From Treponema sp. (GTDB lineage: Bacteria; Spirochaetota; Spirochaetia; Treponematales; Breznakiellaceae), in the NCBI GenBank assembly GCA_009781635.1, contig WQXU01000025.1, forward strand, positions 1 through 35,948: a stretch of DNA of 35,948 bases. The letters are read 5' to 3'. Positions 24,340-31,723 of the stretch are shown in pieces (position 1 is the first letter of the stretch; every line of letters starts with the position of its first letter). The notes below the pieces were generated by a model. The model saw only the letters and a list, made by a program, of their open reading frames with translations. It did no database searches and had not been told where the DNA came from. A program made the translations under genes and the position numbers.

Positions 24340-24724
24340 GGATATATTTGACAGTACAAAAGATGCTCTTTCTATAAACGTTCCGGAACTTGGTAATATT
24401 ATAACACATTGGGAAGATCCATTTACGGCTTCTATAAATCAAACTGTTATACTGCCGGATAAAAACAAAGTTGAAGAAAATAAACTATTTTTTTCAATCA
24501 GGCTTTTAATATCAACGGTTGAAAATAATATTGACCTCATTCCATATATACAAATGGATATAGTCAGTAAATTAACATCTATTGTTTGTTCAAATGCGAT
24601 TCCCTTTTCTGCAGCAGGAATTGAATGCATTTACCTTGATCCTGTTCCGCAGGCGCCGGTTACCGGCGTTATTGATATAACTATTGACCTGGTCATTGAT
24701 TATATTGACGATTGCGGTATTTAA
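24329..24724 (+). CDS. tail terminator/completion-like protein
   Basis: A 131-residue protein starting at a TTG, with GGAGGG five bases upstream, and overlapping the previous gene by 11 bases. It is mixed alpha/beta: IKDIFDSTKDALSINVPELG, then FFSIRLLISTVENNIDLIPY and PVTGVIDITIDLVIDYIDDC. The final strand with alternating hydrophobics resembles tail-terminator (gpU-like) proteins that stop tube polymerisation. This is inferred from position before the tube gene and fold-like pattern only. Confidence 0.55.
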   Translation: MQIKDIFDSTKDALSINVPELGNIITHWEDPFTASINQTVILPDKNKVEENKLFFSIRLLISTVENNIDLIPYIQMDIVSKLTSIVCSNAIPFSAAGIECIYLDPVPQAPVTGVIDITIDLVIDYIDDCGI

Positions 24725-24748
24725 TCACAAAAATTACAGGAGGTTTTT

Positions 24749-24898
24749 ATGGCAAAAATAAAAACACATGCGGCAACTGCAGCCGCAAAAGAAAAATTAA
24801 AGAACGGTTATAAGCCGTTTAACAAAAAAACGGCTATTTGCTGCAGCGGTAAAAAAGAATGCGCAGCCAATAGTAAAGGCTCAAACAGCAGCAAATAA
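24749..24898 (+). CDS. small Ala/Lys-rich protein, possible frameshift
   Basis: A 49-residue frame from ATG 24749 with AGGAGG seven bases upstream. The first 27 residues are MAKIKTHAATAAAKEKLKNG and YKPFNKK. At a run of seven A (near 24822-24828) the frame may slip: the +1 frame carries on in the same Ala/Lys-rich style (FAAAVKKNAQPIVKAQTAAN) to near 24990, while the 0 frame turns into an unlikely cysteine-rich end. Either a programmed slip, a mutation or chance. It lies between the terminator-like and tube genes. Confidence 0.5.
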   Translation: MAKIKTHAATAAAKEKLKNGYKPFNKKTAICCSGKKECAANSKGSNSSK

Positions 24899-24912
24899 AA
24901 TGCTGTTAATAA

Positions 24913-24936
24913 TTAATACACGGTATCGTGTATTAA
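24913..24936 (+). other. 10-bp perfect hairpin in the tail-tube leader
   Basis: TTAATACACG (24913-24922) and CGTGTATTAA (24927-24936) pair perfectly around a GTAT loop. It is followed by A's, not T's, so it is more likely an RNA processing or stability element than an intrinsic terminator. Confidence 0.65.
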
Positions 24937-24940
24937 AAAA

Positions 24941-24965
24941 ACTAACGTCGGGAGACGCAAGGAGA
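24941..24965 (+). promoter_or_regulatory. ACTAACGTC leader hairpin, copy 1
   Basis: ACTAACGTC, a GGGA tetraloop of GNRA type, GACG and then CAAGGAG form a 4-bp hairpin immediately before the ribosome binding site of the tube gene. The same ACTAACGTC start with a compatible hairpin recurs at 35641-35664. Confidence 0.6.
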
Positions 24966-24970
24966 AAAAA

Positions 24971-25642
24971 ATGAAAATAACAGGCTCGCAAGCACATGTC
25001 TTTTTTGACAGCTTTGATGAATCAAAAATGATTTCCTATTCAGGAACCCCGCAATTAACCGCTGCCAATAAATGGTATCTGGTTTTTGACAAGGGAGCGG
25101 CAAGTAATTTACCTGTAGAAAAGGGCTTTCCTTTTCGCGCTCCGCAGGGAACAGATCAGATTGCACTCGTTGCAGGTGACAGAATTTTCCCAATTAATGA
25201 AAAACGTTTCTGTAAAACAACAGCGAGTTTTTCAGCAGAACAGGGCACTGTTGATGTATCTGACGACTGTGATCCGGGAGCAACAATTCTTGACGGTATC
25301 ATAAAAATTACAGGAAGCCTTGCAGGGCTGTTCCGGTATGATGATCAGTCGGGAGAATTTGACGATGTAACAGATGAAATGATAAACCGTTTCTTCGAAA
25401 TTATCGAAGATGACGGAAACGGTATTTACTCGTTAAAAGAGCGCAATGATACTCCAATATATATTCTTACCTGCCTCAATTCAAATGCCAAGGCCGGGCA
25501 GACGGAAAATTGGCTATTCGTGCCGATTAATATTTCAAGTATGAGTATGAATCTTGGCAATACGGATGCTCAAAATAAAGATCTTTCATGGTCAAAGGGT
25601 GAAGGAAAACCTGTAATTTACAAGAGGCCCAAACCGGTATAA
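24971..25642 (+). CDS. major tail tube protein
   Basis: A 223-residue protein. It is beta-rich: MKITGSQAHVFFDSFDESKM, TAANKWYLVFDKGAASNLPV, FPFRAPQGTDQIALVAGDRI, KTTASFSAEQGTVDVSDDCD, ATILDGIIKITGSLAG. Its size, its glycine/aspartate turns and its position directly before the tail assembly chaperone identify it as a non-contractile tail tube subunit of siphovirus type; no sheath gene is seen. It has the strongest ribosome binding site and leader hairpins of the region, as expected for an abundant structural protein. The 60 bases before the next gene contain hairpin-forming text. Confidence 0.72.
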   Translation: MKITGSQAHVFFDSFDESKMISYSGTPQLTAANKWYLVFDKGAASNLPVEKGFPFRAPQGTDQIALVAGDRIFPINEKRFCKTTASFSAEQGTVDVSDDCDPGATILDGIIKITGSLAGLFRYDDQSGEFDDVTDEMINRFFEIIEDDGNGIYSLKERNDTPIYILTCLNSNAKAGQTENWLFVPINISSMSMNLGNTDAQNKDLSWSKGEGKPVIYKRPKPV

Positions 25643-25702
25643 TCTTAACGCCCTGAAAGGAAAAACTCTCGCCGAGTAGGGGCAATTTTATAGGAGAGAA
25701 AA

Positions 25703-26152
25703 ATGGCAAGATTAAAAAGCTTAAATCCAAAAAGCAAAACATTTATTTTTACATCTTTTGGCAATGACAAAGAACAGAATCCTGTAAAAGTAATATTTAA
25801 AAGCTTTCCAAGATTAAATGAAATTTACATGATAAAAGCAGATAACAATATTTTTGACGGGATAGACTTTTCAAAAGCTGCTGATGAAAACATAAAAAAT
25901 AAAATTATTGAAACAATATTCAGCGCAATGATGGAAAACCTTACAAAAGGCAATTATGATTTTAAAGCTTTTTTTAAGGAATGTATAGAACATTTTGAAA
26001 ATTTTGAATATGAGCAGTCAATGATTATTACCGTTGATGATTTTTGGCAGGTATTAGCCGGCGTTCCGCAGGCAGCTGAAAAAATTGCTATGGAAATATA
26101 CGAATATGCCATGCAAAAAGAAGAATTTACCATGGGGGAATTGACAGCCTAG
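25703..26152 (+). CDS. tail assembly chaperone (G-like, 0 frame)
   Basis: A 149-residue protein. It starts MARLKSLNPKSKTFIFTSFG, is helical in the middle and ends MGELTA at a TAG. Size, position between the tube gene and the tape measure, and the slippery heptamer six bases before a stem-loop (26134-26181) identify it as a siphovirus tail assembly chaperone. A -1 slip would fuse it to the following frame. RBS is AGGAGAG four bases before the ATG. Confidence 0.85.
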   Translation: MARLKSLNPKSKTFIFTSFGNDKEQNPVKVIFKSFPRLNEIYMIKADNNIFDGIDFSKAADENIKNKIIETIFSAMMENLTKGNYDFKAFFKECIEHFENFEYEQSMIITVDDFWQVLAGVPQAAEKIAMEIYEYAMQKEEFTMGELTA

Positions 26153-26181
26153 CAACGGGACTGCGCCTGCTGCTGCTGGGC
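26134..26181 (+). promoter_or_regulatory. programmed -1 ribosomal frameshift signal
   Basis: Slippery G-GGG-GAA at 26134-26140 (0 frame GGG GAA). Six bases later GCCTAGCA (26147-26154) pairs with TGCTGGGC (26174-26181), eight pairs with one G-T wobble and a 19-base loop. The 0-frame TAG (26150-26152) lies inside the stem. After a -1 slip the frame is open to 26455. Confidence 0.85.
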
Positions 26182-26457
26182 AAAATAAAAGATGAAGGTA
26201 TAAATGATCCATTTCCTGTGGTAATTCCGGGAGAAGCAAAACCAGTACCTTCAAACAGGGTGTCAAAATATGTAAATAATGATTTTATTCATTATTACAA
26301 TTTTTACACTGACTTTAAAGCAGCGGGAGCCCCTCCCTATACAACGGGATGGCTCGAATGGCCTGAATGGATTTTACAGTTAATAAAAACTTTTGACCAT
26401 GTTATTGAACAGATCAAAAGGCATTATGAAAAAGAAGCGTATAGGAGTTATAAATGA
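26140..26457 (+). CDS. tail assembly chaperone -1 frame extension (T-like)
   Basis: Read after a -1 slip at 26134-26140, this adds 105 codons (IDSLATGLRLLLLGKIKDEG, ending RHYEKEAYRSYK) to the 0-frame chaperone, giving a 251-residue fusion. The frame has no ATG until late; a GTG at 26218 is a weak alternative start without a ribosome binding site. In lambda and many other siphoviruses the G and GT proteins are made in such a ratio and bind the tape measure. The content fits: WPEWILQLIKTFDHVIEQIK is helical and the gene ends four bases into the next. Confidence 0.85.
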   Translation: MDSLATGLRLLLLGKIKDEGINDPFPVVIPGEAKPVPSNRVSKYVNNDFIHYYNFYTDFKAAGAPPYTTGWLEWPEWILQLIKTFDHVIEQIKRHYEKEAYRSYK

Positions 26458-26702
26458 TTTTTTATTTTTTGTTTTTTTTGTTTTCTTTAATTATTTTTAT
26501 ACATTTAACTATTACGGCTATACAGAGTATAAATACAATTATTCCAAGGACAACCGGAATCCATGGGAATTCAACAATCAGAACGGCGATTAATACAAAT
26601 ACAAGAAAAACAGCAATAAATTTAATTATTTTTAAAATAAAAGCACTAATTATTCCCATACTTTCAGTATTATCAGAACTACAAGAGGTTGTCAATGGCT
26701 AA
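26454..26702 (+). CDS. small hydrophobic phage protein
   Basis: An 82-residue protein. The first 30 residues (MIFYFLFFLFSLIIFIHLTI) form a strong membrane span; a second hydrophobic stretch (INLIIFKIKALIIPILSVLS) lies at 60-80. The ATG overlaps the stop of the frameshift product by four bases (ATGA) and its end overlaps the tape measure start by eight bases, both typical of tightly packed phage genes. Function is unknown. The minus-strand frame over the same stretch is also hydrophobic but lacks such linkage, so the plus strand is preferred. Confidence 0.6.
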   Translation: MIFYFLFFLFSLIIFIHLTITAIQSINTIIPRTTGIHGNSTIRTAINTNTRKTAINLIIFKIKALIIPILSVLSELQEVVNG

Positions 26703-29256
26703 TCTGACATTCATTATAGAAACTGATTTAGACGAAGCTGCAAAGCAAATGAATAATCTTGCCAGAGCATCTGAAGAATTACAGAAAAAAATTGAAAAAC
26801 TCGGCGAAGATATGAGAAAAACCGAGGTTGGTAATTTTATACAACAACAAAAGTTATTAACAATGGTTATGAAATCAACAGGAAAAGAGTTTGAAGGATT
26901 AATAAAGCAAAATGATGCATATGAAAAAAAAATACAGTCTCTTAAAAATAAAGGTGTAGATCCCGCTTCTGAATCAATAAAAATGCTTCAGGAGGAAATT
27001 GATAATACAAATACTAACCTGGCAGAACTCAGTACAAATACAGACAATGCCGCCCGGAGTGTGGAAGAAATAGGCAATGCTGCAGTTTATGCTGCAAAGT
27101 TAACTGTCGCGTTAGGTACAGCAATTTTCTCGATGACGCAGGAAACGGCAGAGATGGGAAGTGAAACAGCAAAAACAGCGCGTTCAATAGGAATGACAGC
27201 AGAAAGTTTCCAGGAACTGGATTATGCGGCAAAGCAAAGTGGCGTTAATAATCTGGGCGGATCTCTTCAAAAATTAAATAAAAATATGTCAGATTTAAGA
27301 AGAGGCTCCGGCTCTCTTGCCGCAGCAATAACAGGTACAAATAACGCGTTATTAAATCAATTAGAGTCCGCCAAATCAAATGAAGAAGCATTTGATTTAT
27401 TAATGAAAGCCATAAAAGAAGCGCCGGATGATTTTACAAGAGCAGAGATAGCAACAGCGGCTTTTGGAGAATCCGGTCATGAAATGATTAACATGGCAAT
27501 GAGGGGAGCTGATGGCATAACAGCGTTACGCGAAGAAGCAAAAAAATACGGCATAATGTCAAACGAAACAGCCGAAAACTCTGAAAAATTCATGCATGCC
27601 CAGACAAAATTAAAAACCGCTTTGGAAGGCGTTCAAATTCAATTAACAGAAAAATTATTACCTGTGATCACAGATATTATAATAAAAATTGCTGATTTTA
27701 TTGCAGGTATAGATAACTGGGACATGTATTTAAAAATATTAGCTGTATCACTTGGAATAGTAACAGTAGTACTCGGCGCTTTTATGTTAGTAGTGAAAGG
27801 CGCAGCAATAGTAAAGATATTTTCTGAGGCGATTTTATTTTTATCTGGCGCATTTAAAGCGCTTACTTTAGCAATGACAACAAATCCAATAGGAGCAATT
27901 ATCGCTGCAATAGCAGTAGCAATTACCATGCTAATAGCGGGAATAACAGCATTAGTGAAAAATTGGGATTATGTACAGTTGTCTATACAAAACGGACTTG
28001 CGCATCTTGAATATGGATTTAAGTGGCTTGCAAGCGTAATTAAAGAAGTTTTATTAATTACATTTGCCTATGTAAAAGCAGCCGGAGCTTCATTATTTGA
28101 TTTTATACACGGAAGTATTATTAGATTTGTAGGCTTTATGCTGGATGTTATGGGGAAGATTCCAGGAATAGGTGATTCATTCAAGATTGCAGCAGATGCT
28201 GTTAATAAATTTGGCAATGCTATAGGAGATATGGCAAAGGAAGCCAGAAACTCAATTGACGATACTATTGCTGCAGCCAAAGCCGAGCAGGATGCAACAG
28301 AAGCCGTATTGAATGACAAACTAGAAGCATCAAAAAATGCTATGGCTGCAAGAAGAGCAGAACTGGATGCGAGAAAAGCGGTAATTGAAGAAGAGCAACA
28401 AGCGGAGTTTGAAGCCGGACAAGAAAGAATTGCTATGGCTCAAAATACAGCAAATCAAATAGCAAAAATAGATGCAATAACATTACGTGAAAAAGTGGAT
28501 TTATTCCGCGCCGCATTGAGTAAAGAGGATATAACAGAAAAGCAGGCGCAGGCGGATAAAATAGCAAGCGTTGAACAATTTTTATTACTCCGGACCGAAA
28601 TTGAGCATGAAAAATTAGATGAACGTATAAAATATATGGAAGAGCAGGCACGTATATTACTTGAAAATGAAGAGCTTGCAGCTGATGGAAGGCTTGCTAT
28701 TGAAGAAGCTTTAAAAAACTCAATTGATAAAATGAGGAAAGATTCTGTAAAGCGTGAGCAGGAATTGCTTGAAGAACGCCTCAAGCCAAAGGCTGAACTT
28801 TTGAAAGAATCCAGTGAGTTATTTAAAACACTTAGCAAAGAGAACTGGGAGCTTGCAGTGCTGGGAAAGACAACAGCCGCAGCGGAGGCCGGGATAAACT
28901 CTTATCTTGCGTTTACAAAAGCTCTTGCTTCATCACCACCGCCTGGTAATTATGCAATTGCATCTAGTGTGTTAGCTGCAGGTTTGTCAAAACAGATGAA
29001 AATATGGCAAACAGATATCCCTCCCTTTGAAACGGGCGGCCGTTTTATCGTTCCTGATTTATCATCCAGAGTTGACAATATCGGCTTGCGGGTTAATGCA
29101 GGCGAAGAAATAAACATAACTCCCCGCGGTGAAGAAGGCGGGCAGGCAATTCATCAAATATTTAAAATTGAAAATCAAACTATATTCGAAATCGTAAACA
29201 GGGGGCTGCGCTCCGGAGATATATACGAGTATTCTCCAGCGTGGAATATGCAATGA
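26695..29256 (+). CDS. tail tape measure protein
   Basis: An 853-residue protein from ATG 26695 (AGAGG seven bases upstream); a TTG at 26689 is less likely. N-terminal coiled coil (about 10-125: EELQKKIEKLGEDMRKTEVG), then glycine/alanine and hydrophobic blocks with several membrane-like segments (about 345-430: LKILAVSLGIVTVVLGAFML, IGAIIAAIAVAITMLIAGIT) and a second coiled coil (about 530-700, rich in RRAELDARKAVIEEEQQAEF). The end (GGRFIVPDLSSR, GLRVNAGEEINITPRGEEGG) is the usual tape measure C-terminus. Length would set a siphovirus tail of roughly medium length. It follows the chaperone genes as expected and overlaps the next gene by four bases. Confidence 0.9.
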   Translation: MANLTFIIETDLDEAAKQMNNLARASEELQKKIEKLGEDMRKTEVGNFIQQQKLLTMVMKSTGKEFEGLIKQNDAYEKKIQSLKNKGVDPASESIKMLQEEIDNTNTNLAELSTNTDNAARSVEEIGNAAVYAAKLTVALGTAIFSMTQETAEMGSETAKTARSIGMTAESFQELDYAAKQSGVNNLGGSLQKLNKNMSDLRRGSGSLAAAITGTNNALLNQLESAKSNEEAFDLLMKAIKEAPDDFTRAEIATAAFGESGHEMINMAMRGADGITALREEAKKYGIMSNETAENSEKFMHAQTKLKTALEGVQIQLTEKLLPVITDIIIKIADFIAGIDNWDMYLKILAVSLGIVTVVLGAFMLVVKGAAIVKIFSEAILFLSGAFKALTLAMTTNPIGAIIAAIAVAITMLIAGITALVKNWDYVQLSIQNGLAHLEYGFKWLASVIKEVLLITFAYVKAAGASLFDFIHGSIIRFVGFMLDVMGKIPGIGDSFKIAADAVNKFGNAIGDMAKEARNSIDDTIAAAKAEQDATEAVLNDKLEASKNAMAARRAELDARKAVIEEEQQAEFEAGQERIAMAQNTANQIAKIDAITLREKVDLFRAALSKEDITEKQAQADKIASVEQFLLLRTEIEHEKLDERIKYMEEQARILLENEELAADGRLAIEEALKNSIDKMRKDSVKREQELLEERLKPKAELLKESSELFKTLSKENWELAVLGKTTAAAEAGINSYLAFTKALASSPPPGNYAIASSVLAAGLSKQMKIWQTDIPPFETGGRFIVPDLSSRVDNIGLRVNAGEEINITPRGEEGGQAIHQIFKIENQTIFEIVNRGLRSGDIYEYSPAWNMQ

Positions 29257-29912
29257 AAATATTATTTAACGATGTAATTCAATACTCAGATGCGCCCAAG
29301 CAGATTAAATCACCTGCGTTATCGGACGTATACCATTTTGGCGCAGGCCTTGTTATCAATTGGACAGAGCCTGTAAAAATTAATTCTATTGGCATTGGAT
29401 ATACCGATGCAAATCAATTTACAGTCACATTTAATGACGGTTCTGTATTTAATATCAATTTTACAGGTAACGGCCTTTATATGCTGAATAAAACGGTAAC
29501 TGCTTTGCAAATGACAATATCAAGCAGCGCATCGTTTGCAGGAAGGATTGGCGCAGGGATTGGCTGCGATATTCCTACATCTGTTACAAAAGAGCCTTCC
29601 TTTCACTCGACATCAACATCAAGAGTTACCCTCGCAGGGCAAACGATACCGGGAGCCGGCGGGTATAATTTCCGCACGGTATCCCTGGATGCAAGATATA
29701 AGATAACTCAAAAGATAATGAGCGAAATTGACGCCGGGTATAAATATACCGGCATGGACTATCCTTTCTTCCTTGATCTTACAGACGAGAGTTATAAACT
29801 CTTATTTTCAAAATTATACGCAGCGGAAAAAACCCAGCAGAGCATGACTTTTCAATCGGGAGTTCGCAGGTTTCTTTATTCACGCAAGTTTAATTTTGAG
29901 GAGCGTTTTTAA
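29253..29912 (+). CDS. distal tail protein-like
   Basis: A 219-residue protein from ATG 29253, overlapping the tape measure stop by four bases; a GTG 12 bases upstream is less likely. Beta-rich: MKILFNDVIQYSDAPKQIKS, YHFGAGLVINWTEPVKINSI, FNDGSVFNINFTGNGLYML, then PGAGGYNFRTVSLDARYKIT. Position after the tape measure is where the distal tail (Dit) protein is encoded in siphoviruses and in many tail-like particles. Assignment is by order and composition, without a specific motif. Confidence 0.62.
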   Translation: MKILFNDVIQYSDAPKQIKSPALSDVYHFGAGLVINWTEPVKINSIGIGYTDANQFTVTFNDGSVFNINFTGNGLYMLNKTVTALQMTISSSASFAGRIGAGIGCDIPTSVTKEPSFHSTSTSRVTLAGQTIPGAGGYNFRTVSLDARYKITQKIMSEIDAGYKYTGMDYPFFLDLTDESYKLLFSKLYAAEKTQQSMTFQSGVRRFLYSRKFNFEERF

Positions 29913-31723
29913 TGATCAGGTTTTTAGCGGAGATTTCAAGCAGATCCGATATTGCAATACAGCCCACTCCGTCAAATGACTTTTCAAGACTAAGAAATAT
30001 TTACTATCTTGATATATCACCTCACCCGGCAGGCACGTACTGGGAAGAATGGGGCGGCATATATGATAATTTTACAGGAACGCAGATTGAATTATACTAC
30101 AGCAGATTTTTATCCAAGGCGTCATCCGAACAGGAACTGCTTGATACACCCTTTTCATTATTAATTACAAATGATTTTAAAGTATTAATAAATCTTCCTG
30201 TTCACCCCTGGTTATACCCTAATTATGCAACTGAATCGTCAAATGTTATTCCTTTTTTGTCTGCATTCCTTAATCCTGACAATCCGTCTAATAATATATT
30301 GCACGACGCTCCGGCGCAAGTCAGGCTTGAAATACCAAACTTTAATGTAAAATTATCAGAAAATATAAGCGGCATGGTTTTAAATCAGGGCTTTTCGATA
30401 TCGCTTTTGAACAATGACGGCTTTTTTGACGATGAAGATACATGGAATTTATTCAATACGCCCTTATATCTAAAAAAGGCAGTAAACGAGAATCCCTCAT
30501 ATGAGGATTTTAAAACAATAAGATACGGTTTAATCGAAAATTCGCAGACAGATTTTGATTCTTTTAAAATTGACATTGCCGACAGGTTAAAGTCAATGGA
30601 CGAGCCTGCGTGTAATTTAATATCAAGAAGTAATTTTCCTGTAAATATTGAAATTAATGACGATGCGATAAATAAAAATATTTCAATTGTATACGGTACA
30701 AAGAAGGTAAGCTTACAAAAATTAAATGATTCTATGTATCTTGCAGCCGAGCATGTATCGCAGGTTTCGGGCGTATTCGATGCTGACGATGAAGAATTAA
30801 TATATACCTTCGATACTGATACAGGAATTATAACGATTCTGCCTGTTTTCGAAGAAGACGATAAAGAAAAAGAAAATCCGATAATACCGGAGGCCCGAAC
30901 CGCTTTAATTACAGGTTATACGGATAATAACATGTGTGATGTCATTATAGACATTATTACACGTAAAACTGATATCCGGTTTAATGAAGTACACTGGAAT
31001 ATTGACGAAATAAACAGATACAGAAATATCTCGCCTGTTATCAACATTATAATAGATCAGGGAAGCATAAAAAATGCTGTTCAGGATATATTAAAGAATG
31101 ATGTTGCGTTTTTTATTCAACAATCAGACGGCAAATTTACAATAAGAAAATACGGCGAAATATACAGAGAGCATAATATACAAGCCTGGACCATAACAAA
31201 AAGGCCTGAAAAAACCTGGAGTTCCGCGCAGCAAAACTATTTTTCATCATGTGTAATTAATTACGGTTCTTTAGACAAGGATACATTTAAAACCTTATTG
31301 TACCAGGAACGCGCAAGCGAAGCCGAAAAAAAATACAGAAGAAGGGTTACAAAAACATTTGACACCGACCTTGTTAATGAAGATGACGCAAAAGCGCTTG
31401 CAGAACTGCTTGCAAAAAGGTTTCTTATAATGAGGCAGTCAATAAAACTGTCTGTCGGCATTGATACATCCGGATATGAATTAATGGATATCATAAATTT
31501 ACATATCGAAATTAATGATAGAAAGTTCAGCAGGGCAAGCAGATTCATTATTAAAGAGATAAACCCGGCTCAGGATATATTAACTCTGGAAGAAATATAC
31601 GATGACAGACTGGACATTGACGGCGGATATGCGCATACAAAATATTTTGATTTTGAGTTTGACAATATGCACGCATCAACTGCGGATAATGAATATAAAT
31701 TAATACTCGATGGAGGCTCATAA
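29912..31723 (+). CDS. tail hub/baseplate protein
   Basis: A 603-residue beta-rich protein (MIRFLAEISSRSDIAIQPTP start). The middle (about 315-420: TALITGYTDNNMCDVIIDII, INIIIDQGSIKNAVQDILKN, VAFFIQQSDGKFTIRKYGEI) and end are like tail-associated hub proteins that follow the distal tail protein. The ATG shares one base with the previous stop (TAATG). No lysozyme or peptidase motif is seen in the C-terminal part. Function as hub is inferred from order. Confidence 0.65.
   Translation: MIRFLAEISSRSDIAIQPTPSNDFSRLRNIYYLDISPHPAGTYWEEWGGIYDNFTGTQIELYYSRFLSKASSEQELLDTPFSLLITNDFKVLINLPVHPWLYPNYATESSNVIPFLSAFLNPDNPSNNILHDAPAQVRLEIPNFNVKLSENISGMVLNQGFSISLLNNDGFFDDEDTWNLFNTPLYLKKAVNENPSYEDFKTIRYGLIENSQTDFDSFKIDIADRLKSMDEPACNLISRSNFPVNIEINDDAINKNISIVYGTKKVSLQKLNDSMYLAAEHVSQVSGVFDADDEELIYTFDTDTGIITILPVFEEDDKEKENPIIPEARTALITGYTDNNMCDVIIDIITRKTDIRFNEVHWNIDEINRYRNISPVINIIIDQGSIKNAVQDILKNDVAFFIQQSDGKFTIRKYGEIYREHNIQAWTITKRPEKTWSSAQQNYFSSCVINYGSLDKDTFKTLLYQERASEAEKKYRRRVTKTFDTDLVNEDDAKALAELLAKRFLIMRQSIKLSVGIDTSGYELMDIINLHIEINDRKFSRASRFIIKEINPAQDILTLEEIYDDRLDIDGGYAHTKYFDFEFDNMHASTADNEYKLILDGGS

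Noticed and set aside
26462-26695. Hydrophobic minus-strand frame, 77 residues
   Set aside because: The plus strand frame over the same bases is coupled to both neighbouring phage genes; the minus frame would be alone against the operon.
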